A DNA stretch of 64,000 bases from Brevibacillus sp042683565 (GCF_042683565.1 NZ_JBHUJW010000001.1:1-64000); one strand, 5' to 3'. Numbered from the stretch's first letter, positions 35,374-44,353 are shown. Notes: generated by a model not told the origin, from the sequence alone. Program-made: numbers and translations.

Positions 35374-36447
35374 TTAAACCTCCTCGTCGTATTGCACATA
35401 ATCTTTTCGCAACGGGTAGCCCACCCAGTCATCCGGCAGCAAGATTCGACGCATATCCCTATGTCCCGGGAAATGGATGCCTAAAAGGTCAAATGCTTCC
35501 CGCTCGTTCCAGTTGGCTCCCTGCCAGATGCCCATCACGGAAGGGACAGTCGGATTCTCTCTGTCCGTCTTGACTTTTACCGCCAAATTTTGCCGATTTT
35601 TGTAGGAGTAGAAATGGTAGTAGACCTCCATGCGGTCATCGTAATCGACGCCGTGCAGATCGGACAAATAGTCGAAGGCCAACTGTTCGTCTTCCTTCAG
35701 GAACGATGCGACTTCCTGCCAGCGTTCGTTCTTGATGACCAGAGTCGGGACTTCTTTGGCCAGCTCATTGATATAGGACGCTTCCAACACGTCAGCTCCG
35801 AATGCTTCCGTAATGCGGGAAACGTATTTGTCCAGGAATGGCTGGTTTTTGGATGGTGCCTTTGGTGCCTCTTCGGCAGCCCCAGCTCCATCGGCGCCTT
35901 GCGCTGCTTTGGCTTTTGCGGCTGCGGCAGCGGCGGCCTTGGCTTTCGCAGCGGCGGCGGCTTTTGCCTTGGCATCATCACTGCCTGCATCACCGGCGTC
36001 AGTCGCAGCTCCTCCTGCCTCGCGTGCAGCTTTTGCTTTCGCTGCTGCGGCTGCTGCCGCCTTGGCTTTGGCTGCAGCTGCGGCTTTTGCCTTGGCATCG
36101 GCATCTGCTCCTGCGGGCGTCGTGCCTGCTTCCTTGGCTTCCTTCGCCGCCTTGGCTTTTGCCAGTGCTTCAGCGGCGGCTGCGGCCTTTGCGGCTTTCT
36201 TTTCTTCCGGCGTCATTTCCGATACCGGCTTGGTCGGGGCGGCCGGGGCTTCTGCGGGGGCAGACGCGTCTGTGACCTGTGTTGCGTCAGCCTGTGCAGG
36301 TCCTTCTGCCGCTGGTCCCTCTGCAGCTTTGTTTTCTCCCGCCGCTTCCTGTTCTCTTAATTTTCGCAATGCTTCTGCCTTGGCACGAGCCTCGGCTGCT
36401 GCCTTTGCCTTTTCCTCGGGCGTCGGCTTGCGTTTTTCGTCGCTCAT
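35374..36447 (-). CDS. nuoC: NADH-quinone oxidoreductase subunit C with Ala/Lys-rich N-terminal extension
   Basis: 357 aa; the start overlaps the nuoB stop (ATGA). The conserved 30-kDa subunit fold covers only residues 201-357, including NEREAFDLLGIHFPGH (about 315-330) and the closing YPLRKDY motif. The first 200 residues are low-complexity, rich in Ala, Lys, Glu and Pro, with two copies of a unit containing KAKAAAAAKAKAA. Ordinary NuoC proteins are about 150-220 aa, so the extension is the odd feature. It lacks a signal peptide and looks either helical and charged or disordered. The core contacts NuoD in the peripheral arm. Confidence 0.93.
   Translation of the reverse strand: MSDEKRKPTPEEKAKAAAEARAKAEALRKLREQEAAGENKAAEGPAAEGPAQADATQVTDASAPAEAPAAPTKPVSEMTPEEKKAAKAAAAAEALAKAKAAKEAKEAGTTPAGADADAKAKAAAAAKAKAAAAAAAKAKAAREAGGAATDAGDAGSDDAKAKAAAAAKAKAAAAAAAKAKAAQGADGAGAAEEAPKAPSKNQPFLDKYVSRITEAFGADVLEASYINELAKEVPTLVIKNERWQEVASFLKEDEQLAFDYLSDLHGVDYDDRMEVYYHFYSYKNRQNLAVKVKTDRENPTVPSVMGIWQGANWNEREAFDLLGIHFPGHRDMRRILLPDDWVGYPLRKDYVQYDEEV
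35848..36447 (-). repeat. Low-complexity Ala/Lys-rich coding segment of nuoC
   Basis: About 600 bp code the NuoC extension. Two protein units at about 35905-35985 and 36025-36105 are the same for some 24 residues, yet their codons differ at many third positions. The duplication is therefore not recent, or the composition is under selection. Confidence 0.7.
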
Positions 36448-36962
36448 TGACTGGTCACCCGCTTCCCAGTCTTCGCTTCATAGCGAATCTTTTCTTGTAA
36501 TTTATTTATGCCATAGATCAACGCTGCCGGATTGGGCGGACAGCCGGGGATATACACGTCTACAGGGACGATCTGGTCCACGCCTTTAACCACACTGTAG
36601 GAGCGCACGTACGGGCCTCCTGCGGTCGCACAGGACCCCATGGCAATGACCCACTTCGGCTCCGGCATCTGATCGTACAATCTGCGAAGGAGCGGCGCCA
36701 TTTTCTTCGTCACGGTGCCTGCGACGATCATCACGTCGGACTGACGGGGCGACGCACGAAAAATCACGCCGAAACGGTCGAGGTCGTACCGGGAACCGCC
36801 CGTCCCCATCATCTCGATCGCGCAACAGGCGAGACCGAATGTCAGCGGCCACAGCGAGTTGCTGCGCACCCATCCTTTTACCGTCTCCAGCGTCGTAAAC
36901 ATGACGTTGCGCTCCAACTCTTCCCGCAATTCAGGCGCAATGCTTGTCAAATCTAGTTCCAT
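36444..36962 (-). CDS. nuoB: NADH-quinone oxidoreductase subunit B
   Basis: 172 aa, ATG at 36962 overlapping the end of nuoA. It holds cluster N2, the last iron-sulfur cluster before quinone. All four ligands are seen: Cys46-Cys47 (LACCAIE), Cys111 (MGSCATAGG) and Cys141 (IPGCPPNP). Length is normal. Confidence 0.97.
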   Translation of the reverse strand: MELDLTSIAPELREELERNVMFTTLETVKGWVRSNSLWPLTFGLACCAIEMMGTGGSRYDLDRFGVIFRASPRQSDVMIVAGTVTKKMAPLLRRLYDQMPEPKWVIAMGSCATAGGPYVRSYSVVKGVDQIVPVDVYIPGCPPNPAALIYGINKLQEKIRYEAKTGKRVTSQ

Positions 36963-37324
36963 TCCAGCACCTTCTTTCTCCAAGCGTAGATCAATCCAAC
37001 GACCAGCAAGGATATAAAGATGACCATCTCCACCAGGGCAAACAGCCCCAGCTTGTTGTAGGCGACGGCCCATGGATACAGAAAGAGCGTCTCTACATCG
37101 AAAATCACAAACATGAGAGCGAAGATATAATACTTCACATTGAAGCGCACCCAACTGTCCCCTACCGGAATGTTACCGCTTTCATAAGTCGTTTGCTTCT
37201 CTCGCGTCGGTTTCTTTGGACGCACCAGCGGACCGATGAAACTGACAGTGGCCACGGGCAATAACACACCAAGGATCAAAAAGATGGCGACAATGACATA
37301 ATTGTTGGTATACATGTCATTCAC
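36953..37324 (-). CDS. nuoA: NADH-quinone oxidoreductase subunit A
   Basis: 123 aa, three membrane helices, first gene of the operon. The GTG at 37324 is seven nt from GGAGGG and is preferred; an ATG at 37315 is 16 nt away. The conserved loop YESGNIPVGDSWVRFNVKYY (about 47-66) and VIFDVETLFLYPWA (about 73-86) identify it. NuoA anchors the peripheral arm next to NuoH. The operon lacks nuoE, F and G, so the electron donor module is not encoded here, as in other bacilli. Confidence 0.95.
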   Translation of the reverse strand: MNDMYTNNYVIVAIFLILGVLLPVATVSFIGPLVRPKKPTREKQTTYESGNIPVGDSWVRFNVKYYIFALMFVIFDVETLFLYPWAVAYNKLGLFALVEMVIFISLLVVGLIYAWRKKVLEWN

Positions 37325-37477
37325 CCACGTTCCCTCCGCTTTCGTGAAAGTGTATGAAGCCTTGCTTCGTGCCCTCTGATGGAGTCGATATTCCTTCAAA
37401 GGAGTATTGCCAGCAGTATTCGGATGTAGAATTTTGAGCAGCGCATTCTGATACTGATAGAAAAAAATACCTTTATC

Positions 37478-37506
37478 ATTATAGCAAATCGCCCAAAAAG
37501 TGTCTA
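37478..37506 (-). promoter_or_regulatory. SigA promoter of the nuo operon
   Basis: TAGACA (37501-37506), a 17-nt spacer, and a perfect TATAAT (37478-37483) on the minus strand: 11 of 12 consensus positions. Predicted start is near 37470. Confidence 0.8.
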
Positions 37507-37536
37507 ACGAAAGCAATCCCGATCTGCCAAATAAAG

Positions 37537-37570
37537 GGAGTGGCCCAGAGAATTTTCCCTGAGCCACTCC
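37537..37570 (-). terminator. Terminator of the uncharacterised gene
   Basis: A stem of about 12 bp (37537-37548 with 37559-37570, containing a G-U pair) with a 10-nt loop; the minus-strand tail CCTTTATTT is T-rich. It isolates the upstream gene from the nuo operon. Confidence 0.8.
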
Positions 37571-37623
37571 TGGAAACATTGATGACCAAACGAAACCGTT
37601 TGAATCACCAATCAAGCATTCTT

Positions 37624-38364
37624 TTATTGGACGTTTTGGGCGAACTGCTCGCCGAGGAAGTCCTCGTACACGCGCTCCCACACGACAGTGAAGGTCATGG
37701 TCTCGTCTTCCGAAATCTCCAGAATGTTTTCGATTGCTTCCTCCATGTACGGTGTCAGCTTGATCAATACTTCTGCGAGCATCTCGTCATTGGTGTTGAG
37801 CATGGACTTCAGCTCGGCTTTGGACAGATGGAACGTATTTTCTTCCTTCTCATGCAGCATCATGACCAGCCGGCTGAAGATCGGGTGAACCAATGTCTCC
37901 AGTTTGATGTGAGCCAGCGCCACGGATTCCGCGTCGGTCAGCTTGAACAGTTCCGCTGCATCCGGGAACGGATATACAGGCACATCCCACACGTCCCCTT
38001 TGTCGATGACCAGACCCCATTTGACGAACAGCTCGATCGCTTCCTGGAGGGAAGTCGGGTATTCGTAGTTGGAGCGGCTCATAAAAGCCTTGAAACGGTT
38101 CAACAGGTTCACATAGCCCTTGTAGTCTTCTTCGGACTTGAACTGCTCCTTCACCGGTTCAGAAAAAGCACCTTGCAGCGCTTTGAACTCCGAGAGGGCC
38201 TTTTCCATCTCTGCTTTGGTTTCGTATTTCGTCACTACAAAACACATGGCCTGAAACAATACATTCATTTCATGAGACAGCACGCTAGACCAGCCGTTCG
38301 CCGTATAGCTGCTGGGGATTACTACGCCTTCATTGTTCTGGCGAATATCGCGAATAGTTTGCAT
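37624..38364 (-). CDS. Uncharacterised protein between the atp and nuo operons
   Basis: 246 aa, ATG at 38364 with AAAGGAGA upstream. I do not recognise the family. It is an acidic soluble protein with no signal peptide or membrane helix. A mostly helical composition with long stretches of Leu, Glu and Lys is seen, plus an aromatic-rich part around residues 105-135 (VKWGLVIDKGDVWDVPVYPF). The last 80 residues look like a helical bundle with many Glu. Its own promoter and terminator suggest it is transcribed alone, although it sits between the two main bioenergetic operons. A cytoplasmic role is likely; nothing more can be said. Confidence 0.75.
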   Translation of the reverse strand: MQTIRDIRQNNEGVVIPSSYTANGWSSVLSHEMNVLFQAMCFVVTKYETKAEMEKALSEFKALQGAFSEPVKEQFKSEEDYKGYVNLLNRFKAFMSRSNYEYPTSLQEAIELFVKWGLVIDKGDVWDVPVYPFPDAAELFKLTDAESVALAHIKLETLVHPIFSRLVMMLHEKEENTFHLSKAELKSMLNTNDEMLAEVLIKLTPYMEEAIENILEISEDETMTFTVVWERVYEDFLGEQFAQNVQ

Positions 38365-38419
38365 CACTACTACTCTCCTTTGTCCCGATAGCCTGTCCCG
38401 TCGGCAGGGCATTAGGTCT

Positions 38420-38450
38420 ATTATACACAGAAACCATAGGCTTTTACCAA
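38420..38450 (-). promoter_or_regulatory. Possible promoter of the uncharacterised gene
   Basis: A perfect TATAAT (38420-38425) on the minus strand with a weak TTGGTA -35 (38445-38450) at 19-nt spacing, about 55 bp before the ATG. Confidence 0.45.
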
Positions 38451-38514
38451 CTGGAAAAATCATGCCCCCAAACAGTTCCAGCGGATACAAGCAACGATCC
38501 CGTCTGTATGAAAA

Positions 38515-38542
38515 ATCCCCGCAGCCAAATGGATGCGGGGAT
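38515..38542 (-). terminator. Terminator of the atp operon
   Basis: Perfect 9-bp GC-rich stem (38515-38523 with 38534-38542), a 10-nt loop, and TTTTT on the minus strand. It is 14 bp after the atpC stop. Confidence 0.9.
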
Positions 38543-38556
38543 AACAGCCTGTTGCG

Positions 38557-38955
38557 TTACTTCATTACGTCCAGACGTGCCATGGCGCGCTGCAGCGCAC
38601 GCTCGGCGCGTTGGACATCAAGATCAGGATACTTCTCGGCCAAACGCTTTTCGGCACGTTCCTTCGCTGCCTTCGCGCGTTCTACGTCGATGTCTCCCGG
38701 CAATTCAGCCGTTTCAGCGAGGATGGTCACCTTGTCGCCGCGCACTTCCATGAAGCCGCCGCTCACTGCCATCTTCACTTCTTTTTCGCCTTCTGTCTTG
38801 ATCCGAACAGGCGCTGTTTTCAGCGGGCTCACCAGCGGCATGTGGTTCGGCAAAATACCGAGATCCCCTGCTACACCACGGGCGATGACCATTTCAGCTT
38901 GACCGCTATAGACAACCCGTTCAGGAGTTACGACTTCAACTGTCATCTTGCTCAC
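38557..38955 (-). CDS. atpC: ATP synthase F1 epsilon subunit
   Basis: 132 aa, GTG start eight nt after GGGGAG. Epsilon belongs to the central stalk and inhibits ATP hydrolysis when extended. The N-terminal beta barrel (about 1-85: VEVVTPERVVYSGQAEMV, GILPNHMPLVSPL) and the two C-terminal helices (about 90-132) are complete. Last gene of the operon. Confidence 0.95.
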   Translation of the reverse strand: MSKMTVEVVTPERVVYSGQAEMVIARGVAGDLGILPNHMPLVSPLKTAPVRIKTEGEKEVKMAVSGGFMEVRGDKVTILAETAELPGDIDVERAKAAKERAEKRLAEKYPDLDVQRAERALQRAMARLDVMK

Positions 38956-38982
38956 TTACTCGTCTCCCCTTTCCAGGGTGTC

Positions 38983-40392
38983 TTACGCCATTTTCTTCGC
39001 TTTTTCTACTGCTTCTTCAATGGTTCCTACATACAGGAACGCGCCCTCTGGCAGGTGGTCGTGCTTGCCTTCGAGGATTTCCTTGAAGCTGCGAACGGTT
39101 TCTTTCAATGGTACGTATTGACCAGGGTTACCGGTAAACTGCTCGGCAACGTGGAAAGACTGGGACAGGAAGCGTTGAATGCGGCGTGCGCGGCCAACGA
39201 CTTGCTTGTCTTCGTCGCTCAGTTCGTCCATACCCAGGATCGCGATGATGTCTTGCAGTTCTTTGTAGCGTTGCAGAATTTTTTGCACGCCACGAGCCAC
39301 ATCGTAGTGTTCTTGACCAACCACTTCAGGAGTCAGAGCACGAGAAGTGGATGCGAGCGGGTCTACCGCAGGGAAGATACCCAACTCGGCGATGGAACGC
39401 TCCAGGTTTGTCGTTGCGTCCAAGTGAGCGAACGTTGTCGCAGGAGCCGGGTCAGTGTAGTCGTCCGCTGGTACGTAGATCGCTTGAATGGACGTTACGG
39501 AACCTTTTTTGGTGGAAGTAATGCGCTCTTGCAGCTGACCCATTTCGGTAGCCAGTGTTGGCTGGTAACCTACCGCAGATGGCATACGGCCAAGGAGTGC
39601 GGATACTTCAGAACCCGCTTGGGTAAAGCGGAAGATGTTGTCGATAAACAGGAGTACGTCGCGGCCTTCTTCATCACGGAAATACTCCGCCATAGTCAGA
39701 CCGGTCAACGCTACGCGGAGACGCGCACCAGGCGGTTCGTTCATTTGTCCGAATACCATCGCGGTCTTCGGCAAAACGCCTGCGTCTTTCATCTCGTGGT
39801 ACAGGTCGTTCCCTTCACGGGTACGCTCCCCTACACCAGCGAATACGGAAATACCGCCGTGCTCTTGAGCGATGTTGTTGATCAGCTCTTGAATGGTAAC
39901 GGTTTTCCCTACACCCGCACCACCGAACAGACCGATCTTACCACCCTTGATGTAGGGAGCCAAAAGGTCAATGACCTTGATTCCTGTTTCAAGGATCTCA
40001 ACAGTCGTCGCTTGTTCGACGAACTCAGGAGCTTTGCGGTGAATCGGGTCACGGCGTTCTACCTGACCCATCTCTTGCAGGTCGATCGGTTCGCCGAGTA
40101 CGTTGAATACGCGTCCGAGGGTTACGGCACCCACTGGAACGGAGATTGGTGCGCCCGTATCTACCGCTTCCATGCCGCGAACCAGACCGTCAGTGGAAGA
40201 CATCGCTACGGTACGAACCATGTTGTCACCAAGGTGAGTCGCAACCTCAACGGTCAAATCGATGTCGCGCTCACCAGTGCTTTGTGCTTTATGTTGAATT
40301 TTGATCGCATTGTAAATGGCAGGCAGGTGTCCACGTTCAAACTCGATGTCAACAACCGGACCCATTACCTGAACCACGCGTCCATTCGCCAT
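38983..40392 (-). CDS. atpD: ATP synthase F1 beta subunit
   Basis: 469 aa, ATG at 40392 with AGGAGGG upstream; the longer frame lacks a binding site. Catalytic subunit. Walker A GGAGVGKT at 157-164, catalytic Glu in GERTREGNDLYHEM (about 189-202), Walker B LLFIDNIFRFTQAGSE (about 246-261) and the DELSEED-type motif DELSDEDKQ (about 387-395). Length is normal. Confidence 0.98.
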   Translation of the reverse strand: MANGRVVQVMGPVVDIEFERGHLPAIYNAIKIQHKAQSTGERDIDLTVEVATHLGDNMVRTVAMSSTDGLVRGMEAVDTGAPISVPVGAVTLGRVFNVLGEPIDLQEMGQVERRDPIHRKAPEFVEQATTVEILETGIKVIDLLAPYIKGGKIGLFGGAGVGKTVTIQELINNIAQEHGGISVFAGVGERTREGNDLYHEMKDAGVLPKTAMVFGQMNEPPGARLRVALTGLTMAEYFRDEEGRDVLLFIDNIFRFTQAGSEVSALLGRMPSAVGYQPTLATEMGQLQERITSTKKGSVTSIQAIYVPADDYTDPAPATTFAHLDATTNLERSIAELGIFPAVDPLASTSRALTPEVVGQEHYDVARGVQKILQRYKELQDIIAILGMDELSDEDKQVVGRARRIQRFLSQSFHVAEQFTGNPGQYVPLKETVRSFKEILEGKHDHLPEGAFLYVGTIEEAVEKAKKMA

Positions 40393-40440
40393 CTTACTTC
40401 TTCCCTCCTGTAAAGCTGAATTGGGAGCTTTCGCTGCCAC

Positions 40441-41304
40441 CTAAGCCTGTGCGTTTGCACCTGCAACGATCTCGGAAATCTCTTGCGTAATGGCTGCCTG
40501 ACGGGCACGGTTGTACTGCAACGTGTAACGGTTGATCATATCCGTCGCGTTGTCTGTCGCGTTGCCCATTGCCGTCATACGGGAACCTTCTTCGGAAGCC
40601 TTCGCTTCGAGAAGCGCACTGTACACCAGTGTTTCCGCATACTTCGGCAGCAGGTCGACCAAAACTTCTTCCGAGGACGGCTCATATTCGTAATTCATTT
40701 TGCGCTCGTTCTTGCTCTCGGGAGCATCCAACGGCAGCAAGCGTTTTACGGTAGGTATTTGCGAAATTGCACTCTGGAACTTGTTGTAGCAAAGGTACAG
40801 TTCATCGATTTGCTCATCCGCGAACATCTGAACCGCCGCACCGGCAAGCTGCTTGATGTCGCCAAAGGCCGGGCTGGCTGGCAGGCCCGTCGCTTCTCCC
40901 AGCAGCGGATAATTGCGCTTCTGGAAAAAGTCGCGACCTTTGCGGCCGATCACAAAAATACCATACTCATCCTTGGACTTGTGCTTTTGTGCAATGGTGT
41001 TGATCACCGTGCGCAGCATGTTGGCGTTGTAGCCGCCTGCAAGACCGCGATCGGAAGTGATGACAATGTAACCAGTCTTTTTCACAGGACGGGATTGCAG
41101 CATCGGATGCTTGGAACCGGTAGTGCCGCTCGCAATGCTGGAAATCACTTCCTGGATTTTGTCAGCGTACGGACGTGCTGCCTCTGCCTTCTCCTGGTTG
41201 CGGCGAAGCTTGGCAGCTGCCACCATTTTCATCGCTTTCGTGATCTGGCGCGTGTTTTTCGTACTTCTGATTCTGCTTCGTATCTCACGAATTCCTTTAG
41301 CCAC
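40441..41304 (-). CDS. atpG: ATP synthase F1 gamma subunit
   Basis: 287 aa, GTG start with AAGGTGGTG upstream. Rotor shaft of F1. The N-terminal helix (IREIRSRIRSTKNTRQITKAMKMVA, given here only in part as residues 5-24) and the C-terminal helix with TDMINRYTLQYNRARQAAIT (about 255-274) form the coiled coil. The middle Rossmann-like part includes ITSDRGLAGGYNAN. It lies between atpA and atpD as usual. Confidence 0.96.
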   Translation of the reverse strand: MAKGIREIRSRIRSTKNTRQITKAMKMVAAAKLRRNQEKAEAARPYADKIQEVISSIASGTTGSKHPMLQSRPVKKTGYIVITSDRGLAGGYNANMLRTVINTIAQKHKSKDEYGIFVIGRKGRDFFQKRNYPLLGEATGLPASPAFGDIKQLAGAAVQMFADEQIDELYLCYNKFQSAISQIPTVKRLLPLDAPESKNERKMNYEYEPSSEEVLVDLLPKYAETLVYSALLEAKASEEGSRMTAMGNATDNATDMINRYTLQYNRARQAAITQEISEIVAGANAQA

Positions 41305-41377
41305 TCGTTTTCACCACCTTGAGGACGCATGACCGAGCATTCCTGCCCGGCATGCATCTGATGTCAATCGCACTCGA

Positions 41378-42889
41378 TTAGCGAGTTACTTGAAAGCCCT
41401 TTTTGAACTCTTCGATCGCTGCGTTCAATTCTTTTTCATCCGGGAGCTCTTTCGTTGTCCGGATATGCTCCAACAAATGCGGTTTGTTGGAATCCAGGTA
41501 GGACAGAAGCTCCTTCTCAAAGCGGCCTACGTCGCCAACTGGAATGTCATCCAGGTAACCTTTTGTTGCAGTATAGATAGAAGCGACTTGCTTCTCAACA
41601 GGCATTGGGTCGAATTGACCTTGTTTCATGATTTCCATCAGGCGCGCACCGCGGGTCAGACGAGCTTGGGTCGCTTTGTCCAGGTCGGAACCGAACTGGG
41701 CGAAAGCAGCGAGCTCGCGGTATTGAGCCAGCTCGAGCTTGAGCGGACCTGCTACCTTTTTCATCGCCTTGATTTGTGCTGCACCACCTACGCGGGATAC
41801 GGACAAACCGGTGTTCACCGCTGGACGCTGACCTGCGTTGAACAAGTCGGTCTCCAGGAAGATCTGACCGTCCGTGATGGAGATCACGTTGGTAGGAATG
41901 TAAGCGGAGATGTCGCCCGCTTGTGTCTCAATGAATGGCAGAGCCGTAATGGAACCGCCGCCGAGTTCATCAGACAGCTTCGCAGCGCGCTCCAGCAAAC
42001 GGGAGTGCAGGTAGAATACGTCACCTGGGTACGCTTCGCGGCCTGGAGGACGACGGAGCAGCAAGGACATTTCGCGGTATGCGGCAGCCTGTTTGGACAG
42101 GTCATCGTATACGCAAAGAACGTGCTGTCCTTTGTACATGAAGTATTCCGCCATGGTTACACCTGTATATGGTGCCAGGTACAGCATCGGAGCCGGGTCG
42201 GAAGCTGTAGCGGAAACGACGATAGTGTATTCCAGTGCGCCTGCTTTGCGCAGGGTTTCTACGATGTTGGCAACAGTGGATTGCTTCTGACCGATTGCCA
42301 CGTAGATACAAATCATGTTTTGGCCTTTTTGGTTGATGATCGTGTCGAGCGCCACAGCCGTTTTACCTGTTTGGCGGTCGCCAATGATCAACTCGCGCTG
42401 TCCGCGACCAATCGGAATCATCGCGTCGATCGCTTTGATACCTGTCTGGAGCGGCTCATGTACGGATTTACGCGCCATTACGCCAGGAGCCGGGCTCTCA
42501 ACCGGGCGGTAACCACTGTTTGCGATCGGACCCTGGCCGTCGAGCGGCTGACCGAGCGGGTTTACTACGCGGCCCAGCAGCGCTTCCCCAACCGGAACTT
42601 CCATAACGCGGCCGGTACGTTTTACGGTATCGCCTTCCTTAATGTCGCGGAAAGGTCCCAAAATAACGACACCCACGTTGTCTTCTTCCAAGTTGAGTAC
42701 CATACCCATTACGCCATTTTGGAACTCGAGGAGCTCCCCTTGCATGGCCTTGTCCAAACCGTGAACGCGAGCAATACCGTCACCTACCTGGATGACTGTG
42801 CCTACATCCACAACTTCGATTTCAGATTTAAAGTTAGCGATCCGCTCTTTGATGAGGGAGCTAATCTCTTCTGGTCTGATTGCACTCAC
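41378..42889 (-). CDS. atpA: ATP synthase F1 alpha subunit
   Basis: 503 aa, GTG start with GGGGTG upstream. Non-catalytic nucleotide-binding partner of beta. Walker A GDRQTGKT at about 169-176, and the arginine-finger region VSRVGGAAQIKAM at about 371-383. The N-terminal helix (EEISSLIKERIANF) binds delta. It lies 49 bp after atpH. Confidence 0.98.
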   Translation of the reverse strand: MSAIRPEEISSLIKERIANFKSEIEVVDVGTVIQVGDGIARVHGLDKAMQGELLEFQNGVMGMVLNLEEDNVGVVILGPFRDIKEGDTVKRTGRVMEVPVGEALLGRVVNPLGQPLDGQGPIANSGYRPVESPAPGVMARKSVHEPLQTGIKAIDAMIPIGRGQRELIIGDRQTGKTAVALDTIINQKGQNMICIYVAIGQKQSTVANIVETLRKAGALEYTIVVSATASDPAPMLYLAPYTGVTMAEYFMYKGQHVLCVYDDLSKQAAAYREMSLLLRRPPGREAYPGDVFYLHSRLLERAAKLSDELGGGSITALPFIETQAGDISAYIPTNVISITDGQIFLETDLFNAGQRPAVNTGLSVSRVGGAAQIKAMKKVAGPLKLELAQYRELAAFAQFGSDLDKATQARLTRGARLMEIMKQGQFDPMPVEKQVASIYTATKGYLDDIPVGDVGRFEKELLSYLDSNKPHLLEHIRTTKELPDEKELNAAIEEFKKGFQVTR

Positions 42890-42938
42890 TTACATTCACC
42901 CCATTCATCCAACTTCTTAAGTAGAGGTACTGCCTGCC

Positions 42939-43466
42939 TTACGCCTGTTGCGCAAAGGTTTCGAGCTTCGTTTTCAGGCTGCCATCGTACAGACGGTCGC
43001 CGATCTTGATGACGATGCCACCGAGGATAGACGGGTCTACCACAGCCGTCAAACGCAGCTTTTTATTCAAGGTTTGACCGAACTTCTCGGCCAACTCTGC
43101 CTGTTCTTCATCAGTGAGCGGCTTTGCGCTTGTGACGGTCGCTTCAGCGATGCCGCGCGCGTCGTTTGCCAGCTTCACAAAGGAACGATAGATGTCTGCC
43201 AGCGCCGCTTCCCGTCCTTTTTCAATCAACAAGCTGAGGAAATTGTAGCTTTCTTCCCCAACATGACTTTTGAACAGTTCGTCCGCCAGCTTGAGTTTTG
43301 CATCCGCAGCAATGTGCGGGTGAAGCATGATCTTGCTCAGATCGGCATTCTGTTCGACAGCTTGCACGATCGCGCCAAGGTCAGCTTCCACCTGATCGAT
43401 CTTGCCGCGCTCGCTCGCTACGTCAAAGAGAGCGCGAGCATAACGTTTTCCTACAGCGCTACTCAT
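42939..43466 (-). CDS. atpH: ATP synthase F1 delta subunit
   Basis: 175 aa. Its ATG overlaps the atpF stop (ATGA). Delta ties the top of F1 to subunit b, forming the stator. An N-terminal helical bundle (KRYARALFDVASERGKIDQ at about 7-25) and the C-terminal signature DPSILGGIVIKIGDRLYDGS (about 143-162) are present. Confidence 0.95.
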   Translation of the reverse strand: MSSAVGKRYARALFDVASERGKIDQVEADLGAIVQAVEQNADLSKIMLHPHIAADAKLKLADELFKSHVGEESYNFLSLLIEKGREAALADIYRSFVKLANDARGIAEATVTSAKPLTDEEQAELAEKFGQTLNKKLRLTAVVDPSILGGIVIKIGDRLYDGSLKTKLETFAQQA

Positions 43467-43966
43467 AGGCGATCTCCCACTTGAGCGAGGAATTTGTCAA
43501 CGGTAGACTTTTGCGCAGCTTCGTCCAGTTCTTTCTCGATGATCTTGGAAGCCAGGAGAACGGAGAGGCTGGTCATTTGCTGACGCAGCTCCAGTTTCGC
43601 TTTTTCCACTTCACGAGCCAGCTCTGCACTTGCTTCTGCCTTCATGCGCTCTGCCGCAGCTTGTGCTTCCGCCACAATTTTGCCAGCTTCATCGGATGCT
43701 TGCTTCGTAGCGCGGTCGATAATCGCTTTCGATTCTGCACGCGCTTCGTCCAGCACGCGGCGTTGCTCAGCCAGCAGGGCTTCCGCTTCTTTGCGGCCCT
43801 GCTCTGCAGAGGAGATTTCATTTTCAATATGCTGACGGCGTTTTTCCATCATGGCCACGATCGGGCCCATCGCGAATTTACGGACAGCCAGCAACAACAA
43901 CAAGAATACAATTGCTTGGGTGAGCAGCGTTCCCCATTCCAGGGATACGGCACCAAAGTCGAGCAT
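43463..43966 (-). CDS. atpF: ATP synthase Fo b subunit
   Basis: 167 aa from the ATG at 43966, six nt after AAGGAGTG; an in-frame GTG at 43975 lies within that site. One membrane helix (about 8-28), then a long charged coiled coil rich in Ala, Glu, Lys and Arg (about 30-140) that forms the peripheral stalk. Typical length. Confidence 0.95.
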   Translation of the reverse strand: MLDFGAVSLEWGTLLTQAIVFLLLLLAVRKFAMGPIVAMMEKRRQHIENEISSAEQGRKEAEALLAEQRRVLDEARAESKAIIDRATKQASDEAGKIVAEAQAAAERMKAEASAELAREVEKAKLELRQQMTSLSVLLASKIIEKELDEAAQKSTVDKFLAQVGDRL

Positions 43967-44077
43967 TCGTTTCACTCCTTCCTGCGAAAAGAAAGATGTA
44001 TCTGCACGGAATTAAACCGTCTCATTCAAAAATAGAGGCGGGTAACAAGCGCCCGCCTATCATTCTCCGTTGCTCGC

Positions 44078-44299
44078 TTACATACGACCGAAGAGGATGA
44101 AACCGATCGCTACAGCGATAATCGGAACTGCCTCTACCAGACCGAGACCCAGGAACATGAGACCCATCAGGTTGCCACGCGCTTCAGGTTGGCGAGCTAC
44201 GCCTTCAATTGTACGAGAGATTACCAGGGAGTTGCCGATTGCCGCGCCAAGAGCAGCAAGACCAAATACGATACCGATTGCAAGAGCCAAACCTTCCAT
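44078..44299 (-). CDS. atpE: ATP synthase Fo c subunit
   Basis: 73 aa hairpin of two membrane helices, ATG with AAGGAGG upstream. It makes the rotor ring. The polar loop EGVARQPEARG (about 32-42) and the ion-binding Glu56 in GLVEAVPIIAVAI are present. Residues around Glu56 do not match the sodium-binding pattern (no Ser directly after Glu), so proton use is likely. Confidence 0.97.
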   Translation of the reverse strand: MEGLALAIGIVFGLAALGAAIGNSLVISRTIEGVARQPEARGNLMGLMFLGLGLVEAVPIIAVAIGFILFGRM

Positions 44300-44353
44300 T
44301 GTTTAAAAACCTCCTTAGTGTTGTAAAAAAGAATGAAATGCGGAAACAGCCGA

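Larger units (their letters stand above)
37325..37623. other. Region between nuoA and the uncharacterised gene
   Basis: 299 bp that hold the nuo promoter (37478-37506) and the terminator of the upstream gene (37537-37570). Between the promoter and nuoA lies a leader of about 140 nt with no clear hairpin or reading frame. Confidence 0.6.
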
